From NCBI GenBank assembly GCA_016192545.1, contig JACPTX010000007.1:1-53626 (forward strand): DNA of 53,626 nt. Reading direction: 5' to 3'. Within the stretch, counting starts at the first letter, position 1. The number at the start of each line of letters is the position of its first letter. A program made the position numbers and the translations under genes. The notes under the pieces were generated by a model. That model was not told the DNA's origin. It did not search any database and worked only from the letters and a program-made list of their open reading frames with translations. Of this stretch, positions 41,420 through 49,209 are shown piece after piece. Source of the DNA: Candidatus Omnitrophota bacterium. Lineage in GTDB: Bacteria; Omnitrophota; Gorgyraeia; Aquiviventales; Aquiviventaceae.

Positions 41420-43110
41420 CAGAGCACGTCCTCAGACTCGACCAGGAAGTTCCCGAGCGCCAGGTACGGCAGGCCGCTCGCCCGGAAGGCGCGCACCGCG
41501 TCGTCCGCCGTGCAGACGATCGGCTCCTCATGCATGTTGAAGCTCGTGTTGATGACGCTGCTCAACCCTGTGCGCCGATGGTAGGCGCTCAGGATCGCGT
41601 GAAACGAGGGATGGTCGTCTTTGAAGACGACCTGCGGCCTGGCGGTGCCATCCACGTGGACCGCCGCCGGCGCGTCGGCGCGCATCGTGGGGGTGCAGTC
41701 GTAGGTCATCGTCATGTGCCGCGAGGGCAGCTGCTCCGGCTTCCAGCCGACGTAGCAGCCGGCCGCGTGCTCGGCCAGCGTCGCCGGCGCAAAGGGCATG
41801 AACTCCGACCGGCTGAGGGCCCTGTTCAACCAGTCATTCACCGACGGGTCGGTCGCCCGGCACAGGATGCTGCGGTTGCCCAGGGCGCGCGGGCCGTACT
41901 CCATGCGCCCGGCGCAGCGCGCCACCACGTGGCCTTCGGCCAGCAACGCGGCGATGCGCTCCTCGAGATCCGGCACGCGCCGGCAGCGCAGCCCGCTGGA
42001 GGCCAGCAGATCCTCGATCTCCCGCTCGCCGGGCTCCTGGCCCAGGTACAGCGTGCGCAGCGGCTCCGGCATCCGGCCGGTTTCCCTGGCGTGGACCAGC
42101 CACGCCGCGCCGACGGACAGGCCGCCGTCGCCCATGTTCGGGAAGACGAAGAGGTTGCGGACGTTGGCCAGCTCGCGGATGCGCTGGTTGAGCTTCACGT
42201 TGGCGAAGATCCCGCCCGCCACCGCCAGCCGCGCCGCGCCTCCATCCTGGTCCGCCACGCACGTGCACACGACTTCCTCGAGACTGCGCTGCGCCGAGGC
42301 GGCCACGTCCTCCCGCGGGAACCGGCGCACGAACTCCCGCAGCGCCGGGTTCTCGAAGCGCGGCACGTACAGCCCATGCTCCATCCGGCCGATGAACCGC
42401 TTGACGCGCCCATCGTAATCGATCATCGCCCGGATCGCCGGATACGACTGCGGGGATTCGCAGTACGCCGCCAGGCCGAGCACCTTGCCCTCATGCCGGT
42501 GCGGCACGAAGCCCAGCGACTTGGTGATGCTGCCGTAGAAATACCCCAGCGAATCGAAGGTGTGGGAGCGCGTCAGGAGCGACATCCGTCCTCCGGCGGC
42601 GCGCCACACCGTCGAGGAGCCGTCCTCCCCCCAGCCGTCCGCCGTCAGCGCCAGGCAGCCCTCCCAGCCGGAGCCGAAGTAGGCGGAGGCGGCGTGCGCC
42701 TCGTGGTGGCCGACGACCTGCACGGGCCGTCCCAGCGCCCGGATCTCCTCGAGATACGTGGGCGTGCGGCTGCCCAGCACCATGCGCTCATGCTCCAGCC
42801 GGGTGCGCAGGTGCGTCAGCTGGGCCTCGCGCTGCTGCGGGGACAGCGGCGCATCGAGGATCCGGCGCTCTTTCTCTTCAAATGGCCCCGGGTCCGGCGC
42901 GGGTGGCGCCGCCCCGTGCGTCGCGACCACGTCAATCTCGTCCAGCGTCAGGCCCGCCAGCTTGAGGACCGCCTGGATCGCGCCCCGCGGGACGCCGTTC
43001 CACAGCTTGACCCGGTTGAGCCGCTCCTCGCTCACCGCGGCGACGAGCTGCCCGTCCCGGAGGACGACCGCCGACGCGTCAGCGAGGAACGCGATCCCTA
43101 AGATATTCAT
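41419..43110 (-). CDS. NodU/CmcH-family O-carbamoyltransferase
   Basis: 563 residues. The N-terminal MNILGIAFLADASAVVLRDG is the family's ASKHA-like start, although the usual His of HDSA is not present. VGHHEAHAASAYF (133-145) contains the metal-binding His-x3-His pair (135/139). The C-terminal carbamoyl-transfer domain shows RMEYGPRALGNRSIL and NTSFNMHEEPIVCT. It transfers carbamoyl from carbamoyl phosphate to a sugar hydroxyl. It overlaps the reductase gene by 32 bp, and its position in the nonulosonate set suggests a carbamoylated sugar. Confidence 0.92.
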   Translation of the reverse strand: MNILGIAFLADASAVVLRDGQLVAAVSEERLNRVKLWNGVPRGAIQAVLKLAGLTLDEIDVVATHGAAPPAPDPGPFEEKERRILDAPLSPQQREAQLTHLRTRLEHERMVLGSRTPTYLEEIRALGRPVQVVGHHEAHAASAYFGSGWEGCLALTADGWGEDGSSTVWRAAGGRMSLLTRSHTFDSLGYFYGSITKSLGFVPHRHEGKVLGLAAYCESPQSYPAIRAMIDYDGRVKRFIGRMEHGLYVPRFENPALREFVRRFPREDVAASAQRSLEEVVCTCVADQDGGAARLAVAGGIFANVKLNQRIRELANVRNLFVFPNMGDGGLSVGAAWLVHARETGRMPEPLRTLYLGQEPGEREIEDLLASSGLRCRRVPDLEERIAALLAEGHVVARCAGRMEYGPRALGNRSILCRATDPSVNDWLNRALSRSEFMPFAPATLAEHAAGCYVGWKPEQLPSRHMTMTYDCTPTMRADAPAAVHVDGTARPQVVFKDDHPSFHAILSAYHRRTGLSSVINTSFNMHEEPIVCTADDAVRAFRASGLPYLALGNFLVESEDVL

Positions 43111-44017
43111 CAGCGTGTTTCCTTCCGGCGAAAAACTTCTGAAGCCCTTCGTCCACCGTCGGGAGCGGACGCCCCAGCACGGCCGCCGCCCGCTCGACGC
43201 GCAACGTCACGTTCTTCGGCCGCGGAATGTGCAGCGGCACCGTGCGGCTGTCCACCGGCATGACCAGCTCTTCCGGAAAGCCGAACAGCCTGGCCAGCCG
43301 GCACGCGAACTCGTACTTCGAGCACCCGTCCGATGCGGCAACGTGCAAGACGCCCTGGATGGGCCGCCACATCAGATCCACGAGCAGCGCCGCCAGGTCA
43401 TCGGTCAACAGCGGCGAAAACAGCAAATCCCTGAACCCGGAGAACGGCCGGCCTTCCTGCAGCGACGACAGCACCCACTCCGCCAGGCTGCTTTGCGGCA
43501 GCACGTTCCAGCCGTAGAAGGCGGTCCGGATCACCAGCGCGTCCGGCCGGGCGCACAGGACCGCCTCCTCCCCTTCCACCTTCGTGCGGCCGTACACATG
43601 CAGCGGCGACGGTGCGTCATCCTCGCGGTAGGCGCCGCGCGCGCCGTCGAACACCGAATCCGATGAGAGAAAGATGAACCGGCCCACCCACTCGTCGCCC
43701 AGCGCCTGCAGGAGGTTTTTGGTGCCTTGGACGTTGACGGCGAAGGCGGCGTCGGGGTCGGCCTCGCACTGGTTGACCGAGGTCAGCGCCGCGGTGTGAA
43801 AGACAACAGCCGGTTTGATCGCGTTGACAGCCTCTTCGACGGCGCGCGCATGACGGATGTCCACCGGCAAGGTCCGGCACGGCGACGCCGCGGCTTGTGG
43901 ACGGCGCGCGATACCCCAGACGTCGTCACGCCCCGCCGTCGCGCGCACCAGCGCGCTGCCGAGCAGGCCGGTCACGCCGGTAATCAACACCCGCGGGCGG
44001 CGATCAGCGGCCGTCAT
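43079..44017 (-). CDS. RmlD-like SDR (dTDP-4-dehydrorhamnose reductase family)
   Basis: 312 residues. The NAD(P) motif is VLITGVTGLLGSALV (10-24). VVFHTAALTSVNQCEADP is the RmlD family segment. FLSSDSVFDG and VYGRTKVEGE give catalytic Ser, Tyr and Lys. It reduces a 4-keto nucleotide sugar, or acts on a related precursor. No RmlA, RmlB or RmlC is visible nearby, so a role in rhamnose synthesis is not demanded. It overlaps the carbamoyltransferase and PseG-like genes. Confidence 0.88.
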   Translation of the reverse strand: MTAADRRPRVLITGVTGLLGSALVRATAGRDDVWGIARRPQAAASPCRTLPVDIRHARAVEEAVNAIKPAVVFHTAALTSVNQCEADPDAAFAVNVQGTKNLLQALGDEWVGRFIFLSSDSVFDGARGAYREDDAPSPLHVYGRTKVEGEEAVLCARPDALVIRTAFYGWNVLPQSSLAEWVLSSLQEGRPFSGFRDLLFSPLLTDDLAALLVDLMWRPIQGVLHVAASDGCSKYEFACRLARLFGFPEELVMPVDSRTVPLHIPRPKNVTLRVERAAAVLGRPLPTVDEGLQKFFAGRKHADEYLRDRVPR

Positions 44018-45065
44018 GTCTCACGGCGAGCGGAGTGCCTTCGGCCATCGAACCCTCGGAGGCGAGCGCGAGGATCTCCGTGGCGACCCGCCCGATCCCC
44101 TGCCCGTCGACGAGACGGCGGCCGGCCACCCCCATCGCGGCGCGCGCCGGCGCGTCGTGCGCCAGCGCCGTCAGCGCCGCCGCCAGCCGGGACGGGAAGC
44201 CGGCGTCATCCGCCGCGCCAAGGTCTTTCATCGCCCCGGCCGCGGATAACCCTCGGAGATTCAGCCGCTGATTGTCGGCCAGCAACATCCCTAATGCCGG
44301 CGTGGCGGTGGCCGCCAGCTCATACGCGGTCTGCCCGGCCGCGCTGATCGCCACGTCCGCCTGCAGCATCAGCGCGCGCATGTCGCCCGGCGTCTGATGG
44401 AAGGTCACGCGATCAGCCCCGTCCGGTGCCATGCCCGTGGGCGGGGCGAACGGCCCGAGGACGACGTCCACCGCCGCGTCCGGCAGGCTGCGCCGCGTGA
44501 CCTCAAGGATCGGCTGCAACCGCCCGCGTGACGTCCCCCCGCCGGTCAGGACCAGCACGCGCCGGACGGTCTCGGCGTACGCCGGCCGCTCGGGCGCCAG
44601 GGCGAATGCCGGCCGCAGGAGGATGTACCGGGGTCCAAGACGATAGCGCGTCACGGGCAATCCCTGATACGTCAGCGCCTCGGCGCCGGCCGACCCGTTC
44701 ACGACGAGATCCACGGGCACGCCCCTGGCTCCGATGTCATCGAGACACGCGACCGGCGCCTCGCGTCTGAGGGCGGCGAGACCCTCGGCCGGCAGCTCCG
44801 GGTCGTCAGCCACACAGACGACCGGCCGCGGCGCGCACCGCAGCAGCGCCGTGGCACGCGCCAACCCCTCCCCGTCCGGATCCACCTCGATGGGAAAGCC
44901 GGAGGGGCTGAGCGCCGCCGCGGCTTCAGCGGACGTCACGACGAACCTGACCGGCACCGGCGCGGCGCCCGACGCGAGGCGAGCCGCCAAGGTCCAGCTG
45001 CGCCGCAGATGCCCGAACCCGACGCGCTCACCGCCCGCGATCCGAAAGACCACCGTCGGCCTCAT
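44004..45065 (-). CDS. PseG-like UDP-sugar hydrolase (GT-B fold)
   Basis: 353 residues from the ATG at 45065 (ATGA). VFRIAGGERVGFGHLRRSWTLA (5-26) is the Gly/His nucleotide-sugar loop of PseG/SpsG proteins. DDIGARGVPVDLVVNGSAG and VLVLTGGGTSRGRL follow, and ISAAGQTAYELAATATPALG is the C-terminal donor site. PseG removes UDP from UDP-2,4-diacetamido-trideoxy-altrose, giving the NeuB substrate. Together with the NeuB, CMP-synthetase and GNAT genes it supports a pseudaminic-type pathway. Confidence 0.88.
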   Translation of the reverse strand: MRPTVVFRIAGGERVGFGHLRRSWTLAARLASGAAPVPVRFVVTSAEAAAALSPSGFPIEVDPDGEGLARATALLRCAPRPVVCVADDPELPAEGLAALRREAPVACLDDIGARGVPVDLVVNGSAGAEALTYQGLPVTRYRLGPRYILLRPAFALAPERPAYAETVRRVLVLTGGGTSRGRLQPILEVTRRSLPDAAVDVVLGPFAPPTGMAPDGADRVTFHQTPGDMRALMLQADVAISAAGQTAYELAATATPALGMLLADNQRLNLRGLSAAGAMKDLGAADDAGFPSRLAAALTALAHDAPARAAMGVAGRRLVDGQGIGRVATEILALASEGSMAEGTPLAVRHDGR

Positions 45066-45805
45066 TCCATCTGCACCACCGGGGGGGCCGCGAGGTCGTG
45101 CGCCGGGCCCCACCCGAACCGCCGCCTCGCCTCGTGCGCCACGCGGGGCCATGGCATCTGCAGCTCGGCGCGCAGCGGCCGGGGGACCATGAGGCCGCGT
45201 TCGGCCAGGTGCCGGGCCGCCGCCGCCCCATGCGGCCCGAGCGCGGCGGTCAGCGCCTCGCGCATGCCCGGATCGCCGACGGCGACCGGTTCCCCGCGGG
45301 CGTCGGTGAGCATCGCGTCATGCGCCGCGTCCACGATCACCCATCTGCCGTCGAGGCGGACGAACGGCACGACCAGCCGGCCGCCGTCCGGGAACATGAA
45401 GACGCGCCAGAAGGCGGGGACGCCGGCATAGGCGCTCAGCGTGGCGAACACGTCGGCCCGCTGGTCCGCCAGCCCGTGCCCGCGGATCATGATGTGCAGG
45501 ATGTGGTCGTCAATGACCGGCCAGCCCTCCGGCGTCTGTCGGACGTGGTCATGGACCCAGGCCAGGACGGCCGCCGCCCGCTCACGGTCGGTCCGCAGCC
45601 CCTGCGTGATGTCACGCGCCGCCAGGCGGTACTGCTGGTCGCGGTGCAGGAAGGCGAGGAGCTTCGCGTAGAGCGGCAGCGTATGCGTGGAGACCTGAAA
45701 ATTGACGCCCTGTTTGGTCGCGGCCGGCAGCTGCAACACGCCGTAGACCGCCGTCGGCAAGACCAGCACGGCAAGACCGATCACCAGCAGGCGCCTCCGG
45801 CTCAT
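45062..45805 (-). CDS. Transglutaminase-like protein lacking catalytic Cys
   Basis: 247 residues with an N-terminal signal anchor (about 5-25). RAAAVLAWVHDHVRQTP is the helix before the active site of transglutaminase-like folds. GHGLADQRADVFATLSAYAGVPAFWRVF aligns with the usual G-x-C-x-(D/E)-x-A-x-L-F region, but Ala113 stands at the Cys position. LDGRWVIVDAAHDAM follows as the late strand with Asp. The expected His-x-W strand (VVPFVRL) also lacks its His. It is likely periplasmic and non-enzymatic. The alignment is by eye, so the family call is moderate. Confidence 0.6.
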   Translation of the reverse strand: MSRRRLLVIGLAVLVLPTAVYGVLQLPAATKQGVNFQVSTHTLPLYAKLLAFLHRDQQYRLAARDITQGLRTDRERAAAVLAWVHDHVRQTPEGWPVIDDHILHIMIRGHGLADQRADVFATLSAYAGVPAFWRVFMFPDGGRLVVPFVRLDGRWVIVDAAHDAMLTDARGEPVAVGDPGMREALTAALGPHGAAAARHLAERGLMVPRPLRAELQMPWPRVAHEARRRFGWGPAHDLAAPPVVQME

Positions 45806-46437
45806 CAGGTCACCGCCGCCTCCGGAAGCGCGGGGGCGATCTCCGCGCCGCGCTGCTCGATGATGATGAGCCGCTCCTCGGCGATGCCCAGCGCCTGCAG
45901 GCGCCGCCGGAGCTCATGGTGGCCGTGGTTGAGCGAGCCGATGATCCCGCAGTCGAACGCGCACCCGGGCAGCTCCTCGACGCGCATCACCCGGACGCCC
46001 AGGAAGCTCTGTCCGGCCGCCTGGTCGTCCACCACGCCGGCCAGGTTCAACCCCATCCCCTTGAGCGTGAGGTAGGCGATCTCCGTGATCTCGCCGACGC
46101 CGAAGAGCACGACGTCCTTGCCGCCGGCCTGCGCGATCCGGCTGAGGCGCTCCTGCAGGACGCGGCGGACGCCGCGGTAGAGGAAGAGCGAGTACTCGAG
46201 GTAGGCATAGGTGAGGCGCGTCTTCTCGGTGATCCCCTTGGGCGTGATGAGGTACTGCAGGCGGTTTTTTTGGATATTGACGACCTTCACGTAGCCCTTG
46301 TTGACGAAGCGGCGGATCATCAGATTCGTCAAGCCGAGGGCCACCCCCAGCTTTTTGGCCAGGTGGCGCTGCGTGAAGGAGGGGTTGACAGACAGCTCCT
46401 CGAGCGCTTGCAGCTCCCGGTACGACGCCTCTTTCAC
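45805..46437 (-). CDS. EPS-associated MarR-like winged-helix regulator with C-terminal Rossmann domain
   Basis: 210 residues from the GTG at 46437, preceded by GGAGGT at 46448-46443. Residues 1-80 are a winged helix (FTQRHLAKKLGVALGLTNLM, then YLITPKGITEKTRL), close to the MarR type tied to exopolysaccharide loci. Residues 107-170 form a nucleotide-binding fold (VVLFGVGEITEIAY, LAGVVDDQAAGQSFLGV), similar to CoA-binding or PglD N-terminal folds. It is the first gene after the only strong promoter and next to a palindromic operator, so autoregulation in response to a nucleotide or nucleotide sugar is likely. Confidence 0.85.
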   Translation of the reverse strand: MKEASYRELQALEELSVNPSFTQRHLAKKLGVALGLTNLMIRRFVNKGYVKVVNIQKNRLQYLITPKGITEKTRLTYAYLEYSLFLYRGVRRVLQERLSRIAQAGGKDVVLFGVGEITEIAYLTLKGMGLNLAGVVDDQAAGQSFLGVRVMRVEELPGCAFDCGIIGSLNHGHHELRRRLQALGIAEERLIIIEQRGAEIAPALPEAAVT

Positions 46438-46442
46438 CCCAC

Positions 46443-46448
46443 ACCTCC
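46443..46448 (-). promoter_or_regulatory. Ribosome binding site for the regulator GTG start
   Basis: GGAGGT on the minus strand, five bases before the GTG at 46437. It decides for this non-ATG start, because no ATG lies nearby in frame. Confidence 0.75.
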
Positions 46449-46453
46449 CCTGT

Positions 46454-46470
46454 TGTTCATTTCATGAACA
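46454..46470. promoter_or_regulatory. Palindromic operator overlapping the -10 box
   Basis: A perfect inverted repeat TGTTCAT-ttc-ATGAACA, 17 bp. It covers four of the six -10 bases and the predicted transcription start near 46460. A dimeric winged-helix protein bound here would block RNA polymerase. The adjacent regulator gene is the natural candidate to bind it. Confidence 0.75.
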
Positions 46471-46495
46471 TAAAGGAGTCCCGCACCCCTGTCAA
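46467..46495 (-). promoter_or_regulatory. Main sigma-70-type promoter of the downstream operon
   Basis: On the minus strand TTGACA (46495-46490, perfect), a 17-base spacer, then TATGTT (46472-46467). The predicted start is about 46460, leaving a 5' leader of roughly 23 bases before the GTG. From here to the left edge 45 genes follow on the same strand with few gaps, so this promoter may drive most of the window. A 10-bp palindrome ATTCCGGAAT (46501-46510) lies just upstream of the -35. Confidence 0.85.
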
Positions 46496-46528
46496 GGAAA
46501 ATTCCGGAATCGGAGGACTCAGGAGCGG

Positions 46529-48382
46529 CTACCGCCAATACCCTTTCCAGCGGTAGAAGCCCAGCCCCAGGTATTCGTGGAGCACCGCGTAGAGATGCTT
46601 CGGCAGCACGCGGCTGCCGTCTCCATAGAAGCGGCTGGACGTCACCGGCACGCAGCGCACCTCGAACTCGGGGGCGTAATGCCGCCAGACCAGCCAGGCG
46701 CGCCGCATATGATACGGGGAGCTGACAAAGAGGATCCGCCGCGCGCCCGCCTGCCGCAGGTACTCCGCGCTGGACACCACGCCCTCATAGGTGTTGGCCG
46801 CGCGGCTCTCCAGGTGGATGGCCTGGGGCGGCACCCCGAGCTCGATCGCGATGGCCCGCATCACGCTCGTCTCATGGAAGGTCCGCACGTAGCCGGACAC
46901 AAACACCAGCCGGGGCGCCAGCCCTTCCTGGTAGAGGCCCACGGCGCGCTGCACCCGCTCCTCGTGCCCCTCCCCCGCCTTGCCGGACTCCCCCATCCCG
47001 GCGGCGAAGACGACGATGGCATCCGCCGGCGCGGGCGCGTGCTCGAGCTTCAGCGGCCCGGCCGTCCACCAGAGCAGCGGGGTGTGAAAGACCAGGCCGT
47101 AGGCCAACCCGGCGGCGGCCACGGCCTTGGCCAGCCGCCGCAGATGCCGGCGCCCAAACGCCAGGAAGCGTTCGGTCCAGTGCAGCTCCTGCTCCATCCG
47201 GCGGCGGACCAGCTCCTCTTCGATCAGCCCGCTCATCCCGGCCAGCTTGGCCGACCAGGAATTCTCCTCCGCCAGCGCGCGGCGCTGCCGCTGGGCCGCG
47301 CCGTCCGCATGGCCGTCTTTCAGCAGGCGCTCCAGGTGCCGGGCGAACTCCTCCGGCTCGCGGCCGATCAGCACGCTGCCCTGCGCCCGTTCGGCGACCG
47401 CCAGGACCTCCGGCAGGGCCGTCGAGAGCACGGGCTTGCCCAGCGCGAAATATTCGTTCAGCTTCGTCGGATAGACGTGCCTGGTGTACTCCGTGAGGTG
47501 ATACGGGATCATGCAGACCGCGAAGGCCTGGATGTAGCGGGGCAGCTCCTGGTGCGGCCTGGGACCCAGCAAATGGACATTGGCGATCCCGCTCAGCTCG
47601 GAGACGTCGGTCTGAATCGGGCCGATGAGCACGAACGACCAGCCGGGATGCCGCTGCGCGAGGGCGCGCACCAGCGCCTGGTCCACCCACTGATGCACGC
47701 CGCCGACGTAGCCGATGCGCGGCGAGGGCAGCGCGGCCAGATCCTCCGGGACGGGCTGCCGGCTCTGGGCGACGGCGTCGAACACCTCCAGGCTGACGCC
47801 GAAGGGAAAATCATGGACCCGCGGATTCCACTGCGCGCAGTACTCGTGCAGCGCCTTCGACGTCACGAACACCAGATCCGCCTGCTCGATGAGCCGGCGC
47901 TCCGTGCGCGCCACCTTGTGCGCGGCCGACGAGCTGGCCGCGAAGCTGTCGATGCAATAGTAGATGGTCAGCGTCGGATCCACGGCCCGCAGGAGATCCA
48001 GCGTCAGCGGCGTGGGGAGAAAGACCCAGGCGAGCGGCCGCTTGAAGCCCACCGCCTGCATCCAGGGCCGCAGCGTGAGGCCGATCAACCACCGGTTGGC
48101 GAGGCGCGCGAGCAGGGCGTACGGGAACGGCCACACCAGCGGCGCGTAGACGTACAGCCCCGGCTCGATCCGGCGGATGCCCTGCACGCCGCGGCGCCAG
48201 TTGCGCCATCGCTGGCGCAGCCGCGGCAGGTCCCGCAGGCGGGGGGCGCGGGCGCCGGTGTTCTCGATGAACAGGACGCGGTTGCCGGCGCGGGCCAGCC
48301 GCAGCATGATCTCCTGGTGGCCCTGCCAGATGAAATCCCAGTCGATCGACGAGATGCAGAGGATGTCTTCGTTCTGGATCAT
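46529..48382 (-). CDS. GT-B glycosyltransferase fused to a DUF218/YdcF domain
   Basis: 617 residues from the ATG at 48382 (ATGA). Residues 1-400 form a GT4-like transferase (ILCISSIDWDFIWQGHQEIM; IGYVGGVHQWVDQALV; YPTKLNEYFALGKPVLSTAL), similar to TuaH-type enzymes. A hydrophobic segment at about 429-450 leads into a DUF218 (YdcF/SanA/ElyC-like) domain, 460-600: ADAIVVFAAGM, RLVFVSGYVRTFHETSVM, ESRAANTYEGVVSSAEYL and ILFVSSPYHMRRAWLVW. DUF218 proteins act in envelope or undecaprenyl-glycan metabolism. The fusion would place a cytoplasmic transferase and a periplasmic domain on one chain. It ends the upstream operon. Confidence 0.85.
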   Translation of the reverse strand: MIQNEDILCISSIDWDFIWQGHQEIMLRLARAGNRVLFIENTGARAPRLRDLPRLRQRWRNWRRGVQGIRRIEPGLYVYAPLVWPFPYALLARLANRWLIGLTLRPWMQAVGFKRPLAWVFLPTPLTLDLLRAVDPTLTIYYCIDSFAASSSAAHKVARTERRLIEQADLVFVTSKALHEYCAQWNPRVHDFPFGVSLEVFDAVAQSRQPVPEDLAALPSPRIGYVGGVHQWVDQALVRALAQRHPGWSFVLIGPIQTDVSELSGIANVHLLGPRPHQELPRYIQAFAVCMIPYHLTEYTRHVYPTKLNEYFALGKPVLSTALPEVLAVAERAQGSVLIGREPEEFARHLERLLKDGHADGAAQRQRRALAEENSWSAKLAGMSGLIEEELVRRRMEQELHWTERFLAFGRRHLRRLAKAVAAAGLAYGLVFHTPLLWWTAGPLKLEHAPAPADAIVVFAAGMGESGKAGEGHEERVQRAVGLYQEGLAPRLVFVSGYVRTFHETSVMRAIAIELGVPPQAIHLESRAANTYEGVVSSAEYLRQAGARRILFVSSPYHMRRAWLVWRHYAPEFEVRCVPVTSSRFYGDGSRVLPKHLYAVLHEYLGLGFYRWKGYWR

Positions 48383-49209
48383 GCCTGCCCCGGCTTGACA
48401 CCCCAGCCCACCCAGCCCCGAAGCGGCGCGGTGGCCACCTGCGTCAGGCCCGCCTGCCGGAACCATTGCTCCACCGTCGCGCGGTCGTAGCGGTGCTCGA
48501 GCGGGGCGGCGAAGCGGTCATAGAGGTCGCCGGTCAGGTCCATCGGCGAACGGCCCTGGCGATACGGGATGCGCTCGCTGAGCCCCTGCGTCGCCTGCCA
48601 GCGCCCCAAGACGCGGGCGGGCACCGTGAGGCCGGCGAAGACGAATGGGCTGGCCAGCCGGCAGAGCCCGAAGAGCGCGCGGGGCGGCATCGCCACCGTC
48701 ACGCGGCGCAGGCCGTTGACCAGGCGCAGCAGCGCCCGTTCCGCCGGCGCGCGGGCGGCGAAATCCTCATAGACGTACACCGCAAGCCACCCGCCCGGCC
48801 GCAGCACGCGCACCAGCTCCCGGAAGCCCTCCGCCGGATGCGGCAGATGGTGCAGCACGCCGTAGCTGTAGACGAAATCGAACCGCCCGTCCTGAAGCGG
48901 CAGCCGCTCCAGATCGCCCCTGATGACCATCACGTTCCTGCGTCCGGCGGTCCGCTGGGCCGTCCGGCGCACCCCCTCTTCCGTCAGGTCCACGCCGACT
49001 ACGCGGCAGGAGTCCGCGGCGGCCATGCGCGCGGTGTCGATGCCGTCGCCGCAGCCGGCGTCCAGCACCAGCCCATGCAGGGGGTCAGACGGCAGCAGGG
49101 CTCTCACCTTTTCATAATGGTAGCTCGCCGGAACCGGACCCCGGCTGTTGGCCCACAGGCAGCCGTAGCGCTCAGCGGTGCGCCGCGTCAAGGGTTCGTC
49201 AGGTGCCAT
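48379..49209 (-). CDS. Class I SAM-dependent methyltransferase
   Basis: 276 residues. GLVLDAGCGDGIDTARMA is motif I, GVDLTEEGVRRT the acidic loop, and FDFVYSYGVLHHLPHP and LRVLRPGGWLAVYVYE the later motifs. The second half has a hydrophobic stretch around 160-185 (PPRALFGLCRLASPFVFAGL), as in methyltransferases acting near membranes. It overlaps the SGNH gene by 11 bp and is coupled to the GT-DUF218 gene. It is a probable glycan or lipid-carrier methyltransferase. Confidence 0.85.
   Translation of the reverse strand: MAPDEPLTRRTAERYGCLWANSRGPVPASYHYEKVRALLPSDPLHGLVLDAGCGDGIDTARMAAADSCRVVGVDLTEEGVRRTAQRTAGRRNVMVIRGDLERLPLQDGRFDFVYSYGVLHHLPHPAEGFRELVRVLRPGGWLAVYVYEDFAARAPAERALLRLVNGLRRVTVAMPPRALFGLCRLASPFVFAGLTVPARVLGRWQATQGLSERIPYRQGRSPMDLTGDLYDRFAAPLEHRYDRATVEQWFRQAGLTQVATAPLRGWVGWGVKPGQA

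Noticed and set aside
46501-46510. ATTCCGGAAT palindrome as terminator of the upstream operon
   Set aside because: There is no loop and the following T-run is too short. It could be a second regulatory site, but nothing else supports this.
46298-48490. 730-codon open frame on the plus strand
   Set aside because: It crosses the promoter region and the GT-DUF218 gene in antisense. The composition is shadow-like.
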